Position numbers and translations under genes: made by a program. This document shows positions 54,380 through 63,435 of a DNA stretch of 64,000 nt, piece after piece. The stretch's first letter is position 1. Each line of letters begins with the position of its first letter. A model generated the notes under the pieces. That model ran no database searches. It was not told the origin of the DNA and saw nothing but the letters and a program-made list of their open reading frames with translations. The stretch comes from DATENM01 sp045807765 (lineage in GTDB: Bacteria > Acidobacteriota > Blastocatellia > UBA7656): positions 10,242 through 74,241 of the forward strand of contig JBJMGU010000152.1 of NCBI GenBank assembly GCA_045807765.1. The letters run 5' to 3'.

Positions 54380-55444
54380 ATGTTCGGATCAAAGAAGAAG
54401 AGCATCGTCGGGCTGGACATCGGCTCAAGCGCGCTAAAGGCCATCGAACTCAGGCCGGCGCGCAACGGCTTCGAGCTGGTACACATCGCGCATCAGAACT
54501 TGCAATCCGACACTATCGTTGACGGACACATCATCGATCTCAATCACGTCGCGGATTCGATCAACCGTATCTGGTCGGACAGCAGCATTAAGACCAATCA
54601 GGTCGCCACCTCGCTGTCGGGCCACGCTGTCATTGTTAAAAAGATATTGCTGCCGCAGATGTCGAGCGAAGAGCTGGACGAGCAGATCCACTGGGAAGCC
54701 GAACAGTACATTCCTTTCGACATCAACGACGTTAACCTCTATCACGAAGTCATCGGCCACGATCCGAGCGGCCAGAATATGGACGTGCTGCTGGTCGCCT
54801 GCAAGCGCGACAAGATCGCCCAGTTCACCCAGGTCATCTCGCAAGCCGGCAAGCAGCCGGTGATTGTTGATGTGGACGCCTTCGCGCTACAGAACGCCTA
54901 CGAGGTGAACTATACGCCGTCGCCGGCGCAGACCGTGGCGCTCTTAGACATTGGCGCGTCGGTGATGACGATCAACATCGTTCGCGGCGTCACTTCGATC
55001 TTCACACGCGACATCTCTGCGGGCGGCAACCAGTACACCGACCTCTTGCAGAAAGAGATGAACCTGACCTTCGAGCAGGCCGAATCCGTCAAGCGCGGCG
55101 CCGGTCTCGAAGATCAAGGTGAATACCAGACGGCGCAGGTGGCGATGCAATCGGTATCAGAGATGCTGGCGCTGGAAATCCAGCGCACCCTCGACTTCTT
55201 CCGCGCCACCGCGGTTGATTCGCCGAACATTGACCGCATGCTGATCGCCGGCGGCTCGTCAAAGGTCGAGCACCTGTGCGATTACCTCTCGGAAAAATTC
55301 CAGATGCCGGTCGAGCGCTTCGATGCGTTCCGCGCTATCCGCTATGACCACAAGCGCTTCGATGACGAATACCTCAGAGAACTGTCGCCGAACATGGCGG
55401 TCGCCGTCGGCCTGGCAGTTCGCGTCGCGGAGGTGAGCAAATGA
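54380..55444 (+). CDS. pilM: Type IV pilus assembly protein PilM
   Basis: Protein of 354 aa, an actin-like ATPase: KSIVGLDIGSSALKAIEL (7-24) is phosphate-1, LLDIGASVMTINIV phosphate-2 and LIAGGSSKVEHLCDYLSEKF the adenosine motif. The characteristic PilM segment LLPQMSSEELDEQIHWEAEQYIPFDIND is also present. It binds the N-terminus of PilN on the inner face of the membrane and helps assemble the alignment complex. Ribosome site GGGGGCTGTC. The stop overlaps the pilN start (ATGA). Confidence 0.96.
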   Translation: MFGSKKKSIVGLDIGSSALKAIELRPARNGFELVHIAHQNLQSDTIVDGHIIDLNHVADSINRIWSDSSIKTNQVATSLSGHAVIVKKILLPQMSSEELDEQIHWEAEQYIPFDINDVNLYHEVIGHDPSGQNMDVLLVACKRDKIAQFTQVISQAGKQPVIVDVDAFALQNAYEVNYTPSPAQTVALLDIGASVMTINIVRGVTSIFTRDISAGGNQYTDLLQKEMNLTFEQAESVKRGAGLEDQGEYQTAQVAMQSVSEMLALEIQRTLDFFRATAVDSPNIDRMLIAGGSSKVEHLCDYLSEKFQMPVERFDAFRAIRYDHKRFDDEYLRELSPNMAVAVGLAVRVAEVSK

Positions 55445-56193
55445 TCCGAGTTAACCTACTTGAAGGCACCGCCGAGCATCGCGTCGCCGTGCAGAAGACG
55501 AAAGTCGCGGCGCGGCGCGGCCAGCAGCTTTTTATGGTAGCGGCGGCGTTGATCATCTTTATGGTCGCGCTCGCAGGCGATCACCTGTGGACGACCAACG
55601 CCCACGCCGAAGCGCAGACGCAGCTCGATCACGAGCAGGAAGTCGCCAAGAAGCTTGAAGCCGACGTGCAGCGCAAGAACGAGCTTGAAGCCGAGCTCAA
55701 GCAGGTCGAAGAGCGCATCAAGGTCATCAAGCAGTTGCGCGCCGAGCAGAAAGGCCCAGTCGCTTTGATGAGCGCCATCAACGAGCGCATGCCGGGCGGC
55801 CCTGCGGACTTCCGCCTCGACCAGATCACCCAGAAGGGCACGCATTTGCAGATCATCGGCACCTCGCTCAATCAACAGGTCATCGCCGACTTCGCGCGCC
55901 AACTGGAATTCTCTAACGGCTTGTTCAGCAATCTGGTGCCGACCATCGAAAGCACCGAGGTCAAGAGCGATGATGTCGCCGAGCGCAAGCATGCTGACAA
56001 CGCTGAAAAAGCTGCCGAAAAGAAAGATGGCAAGGATAGTAAGGACGCCAAGAAGGACGGCAAGAAGGAAAACGAAAAGGTCGAAAGCGAGACGGCGCGC
56101 ATCTTCCGCTTCACCATCGACTGCGACTACAACAAGCCGCGCGCCGAAGACGCAAAGGATACAAAGACCACGCCGCCGGCAACGGGCAAGTAA
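55441..56193 (+). CDS. pilN: Type IV pilus assembly protein PilN with an extra charged region
   Basis: Protein of 250 aa. MIRVNLL is the PilM-binding start of PilN. One transmembrane helix lies at about 31-48 and a coiled coil at about 55-105. The periplasmic ferredoxin-like fold begins near VALMSAINERMPGGPADFRL. An unusual highly charged segment (KHADNAEKAAEKKDGKDSKD, about 183-202, continuing lysine-rich to 220) interrupts the fold before RIFRFTIDCDYNKP. Typical PilN proteins are near 180-200 aa and lack this. It pairs with PilO to form the inner-membrane alignment complex. Translationally coupled to pilM. Confidence 0.92.
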   Translation: MIRVNLLEGTAEHRVAVQKTKVAARRGQQLFMVAAALIIFMVALAGDHLWTTNAHAEAQTQLDHEQEVAKKLEADVQRKNELEAELKQVEERIKVIKQLRAEQKGPVALMSAINERMPGGPADFRLDQITQKGTHLQIIGTSLNQQVIADFARQLEFSNGLFSNLVPTIESTEVKSDDVAERKHADNAEKAAEKKDGKDSKDAKKDGKKENEKVESETARIFRFTIDCDYNKPRAEDAKDTKTTPPATGK

Positions 56194-56205
56194 GGGGGAG
56201 TCACT

Positions 56206-56886
56206 ATGTCAGCTTCAGCACAAACCATAGTCAAACCGGCAGACGAGCAGGGCAACTTCTTTTCGCGCATGGCCTGGTATTATCAGATGGCAGTGCTCGT
56301 GGTGCTGGCCGGTCTGCTCTACTTCGCCGCCGACTACATGCTCTACAGCGACAAGCGCGCCGAGACCGGCAAGATCAAAGAGCAGGTCGAATCGCTCAAG
56401 GCGAAGAACCAGCAGGCGAGCATCATTCAGCAGAACCTCAAGGCCGCCGAAGCGACGCTGGCCGAGAAGCGCGACGAGATTGATCGGCTGCGCGACCTGC
56501 TGCCGGACGCCGTCGAAATCTCGCGCATCTACGACAGCCTCAAAGACCTGCTGCGCGCCCAGCGCCTTGAGCTGAAGCGCTTCTCGCCGGCCAAGTCCGA
56601 GACCAAAGAGTTCTACACGGCGCAGCCGATCCTCATCGAAGTCACCGGCTCGTACGACGCGCTCGGTCAGTACTTCTCAGAGCTTGGCTTTTACCGCCGC
56701 ATCCTGAGCGTCACCGACGTGGACATCAAGCAGGCCGAAGACCCGGCCCAGGAAGTGGGCCGCTCGATCAACAGCTCTTTCGTGGTGACGGCGTTCTATA
56801 TCTCGCCGGAAAACCTGGAGAAGCTGACGGCCAAGAAGCCTGCCGCGCCGCCGGCGCCCGGCACCCCGACCGAACAGAAAAAGTAG
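56206..56886 (+). CDS. pilO: Type IV pilus assembly protein PilO
   Basis: Protein of 226 aa; AAGGGGGAG ahead. A membrane helix lies at about 26-45 (YYQMAVLVVLAGLLYFAADY), followed by a coiled coil (KIKEQVESLKAKNQQASIIQ) to about 100. The C-terminal ferredoxin-like fold contains LLPDAVEISRIYDSLKDLLR, VTGSYDALGQYFSELGFYRR and AFYISPENLEKL. It pairs with PilN in the inner-membrane alignment complex, linking PilM to the PilQ secretin through PilP. Twelve bases follow pilN and twelve precede pilP, so the operon is tightly packed here. Confidence 0.94.
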   Translation: MSASAQTIVKPADEQGNFFSRMAWYYQMAVLVVLAGLLYFAADYMLYSDKRAETGKIKEQVESLKAKNQQASIIQQNLKAAEATLAEKRDEIDRLRDLLPDAVEISRIYDSLKDLLRAQRLELKRFSPAKSETKEFYTAQPILIEVTGSYDALGQYFSELGFYRRILSVTDVDIKQAEDPAQEVGRSINSSFVVTAFYISPENLEKLTAKKPAAPPAPGTPTEQKK

Positions 56887-56898
56887 CGGAGTAGCGCA

Positions 56899-57558
56899 AT
56901 GAAAACGACATCAACAAATCGCGCCTTGAAACATTGGCTGCTCGCCGGCCTCGGCACACTGGCCGTCCTTTGCGCCAGCCTTATCCAGGCCACGGCCCAG
57001 CAGAGCGCGCCGGCTACGCCGCAGACCGTCGCGGCGAATTCGCAGGCGCAGCCGGCGCCGGGCGGCGCCAAAGAGAATCTCGGGCCGACCGCCGATTCGA
57101 TTCGCCCGTATCGGCCCTACAACCGCGACCCATTCAAGAAGCCGCTCAAGCCGAAGACGCCGAAAGACAAGGCGCGGCAGGCGGCTTTGCAACTCGGTTA
57201 TCCGGTGATCGAAGCGCGCCGCGCCGAGTTCCGCCAGAAGATCACTGAGTCCCGCGAGCGCGGTTTGTCTGAGCCGGAACCGGTGATGCAATACCTGGTT
57301 AACGAGCTGGACGTGACCGGCGTGTTCCGCGACGACCGCGGCTATGGCGCTTTCGTCAAAGCTTCGCCTACGGGGACGATGCTCTTCCTGCGCACAGGCA
57401 CGCGCTGCTACAACGGCGAGGTCGTTCGCATCGAAGGCGACGAAGCGGGCGCGTCGCGAGTGATGTTCCGCGAGTTCTTTAAAGTCGAGCAGAACGGCAA
57501 GGCCATCACCCAGGAGCGCATGGTAGCGAAAGCGCCAGGGCCGGGCTCGTCGAAATGA
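56899..57558 (+). CDS. PilP-like periplasmic protein
   Basis: Protein of 219 aa placed exactly where pilP stands, but sequence similarity is slight. Residues 1-34 are a signal peptide (KHWLLAGLGTLAVLCASLIQ), lacking a canonical lipobox despite the cysteine. A low-complexity Pro/Ala/Gln linker (35-60) precedes YRPYNRDPFKKPLKPKTPKD, the short 'RDPF' motif that in PilP proteins follows the linker. The C-terminal part (VMQYLVNELDVTGVFRDDRG; FLRTGTRCYNGEVVRIE; VMFREFFKV) fits the PilP beta-sandwich that binds PilQ (LxVxGxxxxxxG and KxGxxVY patterns). I judge it to be PilP by position plus these two motifs. A 264-base gap separates it from pilQ. Confidence 0.75.
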   Translation: MKTTSTNRALKHWLLAGLGTLAVLCASLIQATAQQSAPATPQTVAANSQAQPAPGGAKENLGPTADSIRPYRPYNRDPFKKPLKPKTPKDKARQAALQLGYPVIEARRAEFRQKITESRERGLSEPEPVMQYLVNELDVTGVFRDDRGYGAFVKASPTGTMLFLRTGTRCYNGEVVRIEGDEAGASRVMFREFFKVEQNGKAITQERMVAKAPGPGSSK

Positions 57559-57822
57559 TTTTGTCGCGCCGGCTAGCGAGCCGTGCGCGGATTGCAAGCG
57601 ATAGGCATTCATGCGCGAAGGGACAAAAAGACAGGTGACAGGCGGGGCAGGCGAAGACAATCGCTGCGCCTTGCGCCCTCAGTCGCCGGCGCCCTTCAAC
57701 GCAGGTCACTTTTTCATGCAACGGATTCAGTGCGGTGGAGCGAGCGCGGGCAGATCCTGATCGGAGCCCTCTTGATCGCGTTCGTTTCAGTTTCAACATC
57801 AGAGAGAGGGAGATTAAAAGCT

Positions 57823-60800
57823 ATGTTCGCTAGGAGGCTCGTTGTATTCTTTATGCTCGTGGCGCTGGTGGGCAACCTCAGTCTGCTCGCCGCAGCGCGC
57901 CCGGCCATGGTTGCCTCAGAGGGCCAGGCGTTCACTTTAACGTCGCTCACACACGAGACGGTCGGCGCCGAGACGCGCATCCTGATCGAGTCGAGCGCGC
58001 CTCCCCTCTACACGGTCTTTCGCCCGTCGCCGCAACTGATCATTGTTGATATGCCGGGCGGCGAGAGCGCATCGCTTCAGCCGCAATACGCGATCAAGAG
58101 CCCGCTGGTGGATATGGTCATGGTGCGCGAAACGCGCTCGGCGGCTTCGGGCCGCGCCGTCACCCGCGTCGAGATCAAGGTCAACGGCGAAGTGCGTGAC
58201 CGCTCGACGGTCAACGGCAACACGCTGGTCATCGCCCTTGCGCGCGAATCCGGGTCGTCGAATGTCAAGCAAGCGGAACCGCCCGCCAGCTCAGGCGTCT
58301 ATGTCTACCCGACGCCGACCGTCAAAGGCAGCGCCCGAGCCACCGAGCGCCCGGCGGTCAAGCCTGTCGTCAACGCCGTCGAACCGGAGCGCGCTGCGGC
58401 GCGTCCAGCGACGATGCGGACGGCGACGATGATTCAAAACGTGCGCGCCGAACAGCTCGACGGCGCCCTGCGCGTTGTTGTGGACGCCAACGGCGCGGCG
58501 CAGTTCAAAGATTTCATGCTGCCGAATCCCTGGCGCATTGTGGTTGACATCAGCGGCGTGCGCTCAGGCGTTGGCAACAAGACCGTGGCGCTCGATAGCG
58601 CGGCGGTCGAACGCTTGCGCGTCGGCCAGCCTTCGGCGAATGTCGTGCGCATCGTGCTGGACGCCAAAGCGAAGGTCAATTACCGCGTCGAACGCGACGG
58701 TGATTCGCTGGTCATCGTCGTCGGCGACGACCGCTCGACTCGCCGCGAGGCAGCCGTGCCCGAAGTGAAGGCTCAGGTCGTCACGCAGAAGACCGCGCCG
58801 GTTGCCGAAAACAAACCTGTGGAGAACAAGCCCGGCGACGTGAAGACCGCGGCGCAGACGGCTGATGCTCAGAGCGCCGTGAATACCAAAGCCGCCGAAG
58901 CGAAACCGGTGGCGAGGCAGGAAACCAAAGCCACAGCGCCGAGCAGCGCGCCCGTAGCACCGCAGAAAGAAGTTAAGGTCGCTGGCCAGCGCGTCGAGAA
59001 CAAGCCTGCGCAGAACGCCGCGGCGCCGCCGCCCGCAAACCTGCTGGCGCAGAACCAGTCGGCGCCGCAACAGGCGACGCGCAACGCCATCACTCGCGGC
59101 CTGTCGGCGCAGCCGAATTCGTCCAACCCTGTCAAAGAGACCGTTACAACCAGTAGCCCCGCGCCGTCCAGCTACAGCAGCCCGGCGCAGCCCGGCTACG
59201 TCCGTAGCGTGTCGGACGTGCCGCGCAATCCGTCAGTGACCAACTCGGCGCCGGCTTCGCGGCAGCGTGGCGAAGTGGCGTTTTGTGATCCGAGCTACGT
59301 CGGCGGTATGATCAGCTTCGACCTGCGCGCCGGCGTGGATATTCGCGATATGCTGCGCTTCATCTCGCAGCAGTACGGCGTCAACTTCATCGTCGACAAG
59401 TCGGTCGGCGGCGTGCCGGTTGACCTGCGCATCAGCGATGAGCCGTGGAACCGCGTGATGGACGAAGTGCTGCGCGCCAATCGCCTCGGCGCGGTCTGCG
59501 GCGGCAACGGGCGGATCATCCGCATCGCCACGCTCGAAGCAATCAAGCAGGAAGAAGTCGCGCAGGCGGAGATCGCCGAAGCCCAGTCTCTGAAAGTGCC
59601 GTTGATCACAGAGATCATTCACCTCAAATACGCTCGCGCCTTTGGCGCGCTGGGCGCTGGCGGCGGTGGTCGCTCTGGCAGCGCCAGCGGCGGCGGCGGC
59701 AATGGCGGCGCCGGTCAGGGTTCGCTGCTATCGATCATCACGACGCGGCTGAGCAAGCGTGGACGCATCGAGATGGACGGGCGCACCAATAGCCTGGTGA
59801 TCGTTGATCTGCCCGAAAACATGCAGGTCATCAAAGACATGATCAGCAAGCTCGACCGGGCCGAACCGCAGGTCGAAATCGAAGCGCGCATCGTTATCGC
59901 CAGCCGCAACTTCCTGCGCGACCTCGGCGTCGAGCTGGCTGCCGGCGTGCTCGGCAGTCATGGCCGCGCTGGTGTGCTTGAGACTTCGCCGATGCAACTG
60001 AGCGGCGGCGGCTTCGCGCCCGGCGGCCCAAGTGGTGGCGGCGGTGGCGGCGGTTCCAGCAGCGGCTCTGGTACTGGCAGCGGCACGGGCAGCACGTCGA
60101 ACAATCAACTCGGCCCGAACCTGCCGAATCTTTTCTCGGGCAACGCGCTTCGCGCCGCATCGCCGAGCAGCATCCTCGGTCTGACGACGCTCGTCGGCAC
60201 GGGGGTTTTGACCACTGCGCTGTCGGCGCAGGAGACCAAGGGGCAGATTCGCACGATTGCCAGCCCGCGCATCACGACGACCGACAACAAGACCGCAGAG
60301 ATCGTCAACGGCGTGCAGATACCTGTGCAGACCAGCTCGAACAACACGATCACGACGACCTTTGTGACTGCGGCCTTGCGGCTTGAGATCACGCCGCAGA
60401 TCGTCGAAGAGACCGGCGAAGTGCAGATGCACATCGTCGCCGAGAACAACACCGTCAACACGGCGCTCGCCAGCCAGTTAAATGGCGGCACGCCGGGCAT
60501 CAACACGCAGTCGGCGGAATCTACCGTGCTGGTGCAGGACGGCGGCACGGCGGTGATGGGCGGCATCAACGTGGATACGGAAGGCAGCACGATCAACCGG
60601 ACGCCGGGCCTGTCGCGCCTGCCGCTGCTCGGCGAGTTGTTCAAGCGCCGCACCGTGCGCCGCGATTCGGATGAGATTCTGTTCTTCATCACGCCGCGCA
60701 TCATCCACGAGAACGGCTTGATCGGCCCGCGCGCCCCGCAGCGCAGCTCGGTCGAAGGTCAGCCGAACCCGAACGCGCCGCAACGCGCTGCCACGCCGGC

Positions 60801-60849
60801 GGCGGGCGCCGCGCAGACCGCCGCGGCCAACGGCAAGGGCGGACAATAA
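57823..60849 (+). CDS. pilQ: Type IV pilus secretin PilQ with two AMIN domains
   Basis: Protein of 1008 aa. The ATG at 57823 with GGGAGATTAAAAG ahead is chosen; 80 codons upstream in frame are Arg-rich and not protein-like. Residues 1-27 are a signal peptide. Two AMIN peptidoglycan-binding domains lie at about 38-140 and 203-300. A disordered Ala/Lys/Pro linker spans about 305-485. The N0/STN-like domain (497-575: ISFDLRAGVDIRDMLRFISQ), an N1 domain (595-682) and the secretin (795-960) follow, ending TPGLSRLPLLGELF and EILFFITPRII. Two Gly/Ser-rich stretches (613-633, 727-762) separate the lobes. It forms the outer-membrane gate for the pilus. Confidence 0.95.
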   Translation: MFARRLVVFFMLVALVGNLSLLAAARPAMVASEGQAFTLTSLTHETVGAETRILIESSAPPLYTVFRPSPQLIIVDMPGGESASLQPQYAIKSPLVDMVMVRETRSAASGRAVTRVEIKVNGEVRDRSTVNGNTLVIALARESGSSNVKQAEPPASSGVYVYPTPTVKGSARATERPAVKPVVNAVEPERAAARPATMRTATMIQNVRAEQLDGALRVVVDANGAAQFKDFMLPNPWRIVVDISGVRSGVGNKTVALDSAAVERLRVGQPSANVVRIVLDAKAKVNYRVERDGDSLVIVVGDDRSTRREAAVPEVKAQVVTQKTAPVAENKPVENKPGDVKTAAQTADAQSAVNTKAAEAKPVARQETKATAPSSAPVAPQKEVKVAGQRVENKPAQNAAAPPPANLLAQNQSAPQQATRNAITRGLSAQPNSSNPVKETVTTSSPAPSSYSSPAQPGYVRSVSDVPRNPSVTNSAPASRQRGEVAFCDPSYVGGMISFDLRAGVDIRDMLRFISQQYGVNFIVDKSVGGVPVDLRISDEPWNRVMDEVLRANRLGAVCGGNGRIIRIATLEAIKQEEVAQAEIAEAQSLKVPLITEIIHLKYARAFGALGAGGGGRSGSASGGGGNGGAGQGSLLSIITTRLSKRGRIEMDGRTNSLVIVDLPENMQVIKDMISKLDRAEPQVEIEARIVIASRNFLRDLGVELAAGVLGSHGRAGVLETSPMQLSGGGFAPGGPSGGGGGGGSSSGSGTGSGTGSTSNNQLGPNLPNLFSGNALRAASPSSILGLTTLVGTGVLTTALSAQETKGQIRTIASPRITTTDNKTAEIVNGVQIPVQTSSNNTITTTFVTAALRLEITPQIVEETGEVQMHIVAENNTVNTALASQLNGGTPGINTQSAESTVLVQDGGTAVMGGINVDTEGSTINRTPGLSRLPLLGELFKRRTVRRDSDEILFFITPRIIHENGLIGPRAPQRSSVEGQPNPNAPQRAATPAAGAAQTAAANGKGGQ

Positions 60850-60861
60850 CGGCAATGCGAA

Positions 60862-60955
60862 ATGATGAATGATGAACGATGAGTTACGGAAAATTGCCCG
60901 GTCACAATGGGCGCTAGCTCCGACAGTTCATCATTCATCATTCATCGTTTATCAT
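60862..60955. repeat. Mirrored heptamer hairpin, word ATGATGA
   Basis: Left arm ATGATGA, ATGATGA, ACGATGA (60862-60882). Right arm is the complement of four heptamers, ATGATAA, ACGATGA, ATGATGA, ATGATGA (60928-60955). An inner GCCC/GGGC stem lies between. The element occupies the spacer from just after the pilQ stop (60849) to a few bases before the MglB-like start. Confidence 0.85.
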
Positions 60956-60965
60956 TAGGCAAGCT

Positions 60966-61334
60966 ATGGGATTTGCAGATACGCTCAGCAACATCACGGA
61001 ACGGATTGAAGGCTGCGCGGCGGCCATCATCCTGGGCATAGACGGCATCGCCATCGAGCGCCAGATCAAGGATGTCGCTCCACACCTCGACATTGACCTG
61101 ATCGCCACGGAGTTCACGACGCTGGTGCGGCGTAATATGCGTACGGCGGCGGACGCTGAGATGGGCGAGATGGGCGAGATGGTCTTTGCCACAGACATGT
61201 TGACGCTGGTGCTGCGCCCGATCACCTCGGAATACTTCTTAATGTTGGCACTCAATCCCGGCAGCAACGTCGGGCGGGCGCGCTACGAACTCCGCAAAGC
61301 TCAGCTCGCGATGGAATCCGAATTCACCATTTGA
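60966..61334 (+). CDS. MglB-like roadblock/LC7 domain protein
   Basis: Protein of 122 aa, a single roadblock/LC7 fold: LSNITERIEGCAAAIILGIDGIAIE (8-32), an inner helix DIDLIATEFTTLVRRNMRTA, then strands EMVFATDMLTLVLRPI and YFLMLALNPGSNVGRARYELRKA. MglB-type proteins act as GTPase-activating partners of the small GTPase MglA and set cell polarity for type IV pilus motility. Its place right behind pilQ supports this, but no mglA is in the window. The repeat element lies between pilQ and this gene, so the ribosome site (AGGCAAGCT) is almost within the repeat. Confidence 0.9.
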   Translation: MGFADTLSNITERIEGCAAAIILGIDGIAIERQIKDVAPHLDIDLIATEFTTLVRRNMRTAADAEMGEMGEMVFATDMLTLVLRPITSEYFLMLALNPGSNVGRARYELRKAQLAMESEFTI

Positions 61335-61339
61335 AAATC

Positions 61340-61420
61340 GTGACAAGCTACAAGCGACGACTGACAAGATAAGAACCCGGCAGAGTAGGTTCTTGTCACT
61401 TGTCACTCGTCACTCGTCAC
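61340..61420. repeat. Mirrored heptamer hairpin, word GTGAC(A/G)A
   Basis: Left arm GTGACAA, GCTACAA, GCGACGA, CTGACAA (61340-61367) followed by GAACC. The right arm begins with GGTTC and then TTGTCAC, TTGTCAC, TCGTCAC, TCGTCAC (61393-61420). The inner GAACC/GGTTC closes a ten-base loop. Starts five bases after the MglB-like stop codon. A different mirrored element follows directly at 61428. Confidence 0.82.
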
Positions 61421-61427
61421 TCCGTTT

Positions 61428-61518
61428 AGCTGCAAGAGGCGCAAAGCCCGAGACGACAGATCGCAATCGTCGCCTTCACGCAATCATACTGGCGTGAACT
61501 TTGCGCTTCTTTGCGGCT
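61428..61518. repeat. Nested hairpins with 10-base word CTTTGCG(C/G)(T/C)T
   Basis: The outer arms (61428-61446 and 61499-61518) pair with three or four mismatches. The right arm is two turns of CTTTGCGCTT and CTTTGCGGCT. Inside lie a GACGA/TCGTC stem and a perfect TTCACGC/GCGTGAA stem (61475-61481 with 61492-61498). It lies in the leader of the second GMC gene, 120 bases before the start codon. Confidence 0.7.
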
Positions 61519-61639
61519 GCATTCCCACTTTCAGACACCCACTCACAGCCTGCCGGTGATTGCTTTTGCCTTTTGGCTATCGTTCGTTTATGATGCCACA
61601 CGACCCGCCATGCACTTAAGCATCAGATCAAGGAGTCAT

Positions 61640-63340
61640 ATGGGGAAAGAAGAAATTTATGACGCGATTGTTGTCGGCTCGGGCGCGACGGGGGGCTGGG
61701 CCGCAAAGGAATTGGCCGAACAGGGCCTGCGTGTGCTGGTGCTCGAAGCGGGCCGCCAGCTTGACCCGCTTAAGGATTATACCGAACACGCCTGGCCTTA
61801 CGAGATCGCACACCGCGGCACCGTCCCGAGCACGCAGCTTTACGGCAAGCGTCAGCCGGTGCAGGCCAAATGTTATGCCTGTAACGAGTACGGCAATAAG
61901 TTCTTCGTTGATGACGTAGACAACCCGTACACGACGCCCGCTGACAAGCCCTTCGATTGGATACGCGGTCGCCAGGTCGGCGGGCGCACGATTATGTGGG
62001 GCCGCCAGAGTTATCGCCTGTCGGATTATGATTTCAAAGCGGCGAGCCATGACGGTTACGGCGACGACTGGCCGATCAGTTATAAAGAGCTGGCGCCTTA
62101 CTATGACAAGGTCGAAGCCTTCATCGGCGTCAGCGGTACTTATGAAAACCTGCCGCAACTGCCCGATGGCCGTTTCCTGCCCGGCATGAAGATGGTCTGC
62201 GGCGAGCGCCTGCTGAAGCGCGCCGTCGAGAAGCGCTGGCCCGAGCGCCGCGTCACCATCGGGCGCACGGCGATTCTCACTGAGAAACACAATGGCCGCG
62301 CCGCCTGTCATTACTGCGGCCATTGCGAGCGCGGCTGCACGACGCATTCATACTTCAGCAGCCCCGGCTCGACTTTGCCGGCGGCGGCAAAGACCGGGCG
62401 GCTGACGTTGCAGCCAAACGCCATCGCCAGCCACGTCATCATGGACGCGAATACGGGCCGCGCTAAAGGCGTCGCGGTCATCGATCAGAACACCAGGCGC
62501 GCTTATGAAGTCTTCGGCAAAGTCGTCGTGCTGTGCGCCTCGACGATTGAATCTACGCGGTTGTTGCTGAACAGCGCGACGCGCCAGCACCCCGTGGGGC
62601 TGGGCAATTCGTCGGGCGTGCTCGGCCATTACCTGATGGATCACTTCTATCAAATTTCCGTCAGCGGCTTCATTCCCGAAACCGCGAACTACCCGTACAA
62701 CTATGACGATGGGCGGGCGAACGGCATCTACATTCCGCGCTTCCGTAATCTCACGGACAAGCAGCCGGGCTTCGTTCGCGGCTATGGCATCCAGGGCAGC
62801 GCCGCGCGCCAAATGCTGCCGACAACGATTCGCACCCTGACCGGCTTCGGCCCGGAGTTCAAGCGGCAAGTGCGCGAGGGCCACGCGCCGGCGCCGTTCC
62901 GCCTGAGCGCTTTTGGCGAGATGCTGGCGCGCAAAGAGAACCGCGTGACGATCAGCAAAGATGTGAAAGACGCGTGGGGAATTCCCGCCGCGCACATCGA
63001 GTGCGCTCACAGCGACAACGAACATGCGATGGCCAAAGACGCCATCGAGCAGTTAGAGGCGATGGCGCACGAGGCCGGCTTTGCAGTGGTGGCGAAGAAC
63101 ACGCGGCTCGCCAACCCCGGCCTCTGCATCCATGAACTGGGCACGGCGCGCATGGGCAGTGATGCGAAGACCTCTGTGTTGAACCGCTTCAACCAGAGCT
63201 GGGACGTCAAGAACCTGTTCCTCACCGACGGCGCATGTTTCGTTTCGACCGGCTGCCAGAACCCGACGCTGACGATGATGGCAATCACGGTGCGCGCCTG
63301 CGACTACATCGTTGACCAGTACAAGAAAGGCAATCTTTAA
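61640..63340 (+). CDS. GMC-family FAD-dependent oxidoreductase with ferredoxin-like Cys motif
   Basis: Protein of 566 aa; ATG at 61640 behind AAGGAGTCAT, not the in-frame TTG at 61511, which would translate the repeat. The FAD motif is YDAIVVGSGATGGWAAKEL (7-25). The active-site pair is H498 in LCIHELGTARMG and N541 in STGCQNPTLTMM. The central region has CHYCGHCERGC with C223, C226, C229 and C233, the spacing CxxCxxCxxxC of a [4Fe-4S] site. The relative at 16902 has a different three-Cys pattern. There is no signal peptide and no Tat subunit gene next to it, so it may be cytoplasmic or borrow a partner. Substrate is unknown; sugar or polyol alcohols are likely. Confidence 0.9.
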   Translation: MGKEEIYDAIVVGSGATGGWAAKELAEQGLRVLVLEAGRQLDPLKDYTEHAWPYEIAHRGTVPSTQLYGKRQPVQAKCYACNEYGNKFFVDDVDNPYTTPADKPFDWIRGRQVGGRTIMWGRQSYRLSDYDFKAASHDGYGDDWPISYKELAPYYDKVEAFIGVSGTYENLPQLPDGRFLPGMKMVCGERLLKRAVEKRWPERRVTIGRTAILTEKHNGRAACHYCGHCERGCTTHSYFSSPGSTLPAAAKTGRLTLQPNAIASHVIMDANTGRAKGVAVIDQNTRRAYEVFGKVVVLCASTIESTRLLLNSATRQHPVGLGNSSGVLGHYLMDHFYQISVSGFIPETANYPYNYDDGRANGIYIPRFRNLTDKQPGFVRGYGIQGSAARQMLPTTIRTLTGFGPEFKRQVREGHAPAPFRLSAFGEMLARKENRVTISKDVKDAWGIPAAHIECAHSDNEHAMAKDAIEQLEAMAHEAGFAVVAKNTRLANPGLCIHELGTARMGSDAKTSVLNRFNQSWDVKNLFLTDGACFVSTGCQNPTLTMMAITVRACDYIVDQYKKGNL

Positions 63341-63341
63341 A

Positions 63342-63435
63342 GTGATGAGTGATGAGTGGAAAGTGATGAGTAAAGCGTGCACGATATGCCGTGATCTTTC
63401 TTCTCACCCATCACTCATTACTCATCACTCATCAC
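63342..63435. repeat. Mirrored heptamer hairpin, word GTGATGA
   Basis: Left arm GTGATGA, GTGATGA, GTGGAAA, GTGATGA (63342-63369) and a partial unit. The right arm (63403-63435) is the complement of GTGATGA, GTGATGA, GTAATGA, GTGATGG and GTGAG. It starts one base after the GMC stop codon (63340) and ends a few bases before the MFS ribosome site, filling the spacer. Confidence 0.85.

Noticed and set aside
57583..57822. Eighty-codon in-frame extension of pilQ
   Set aside because: Composition is Arg-rich and unlike a signal peptide; the ATG at 57823 has a ribosome site and gives a clean signal peptide.
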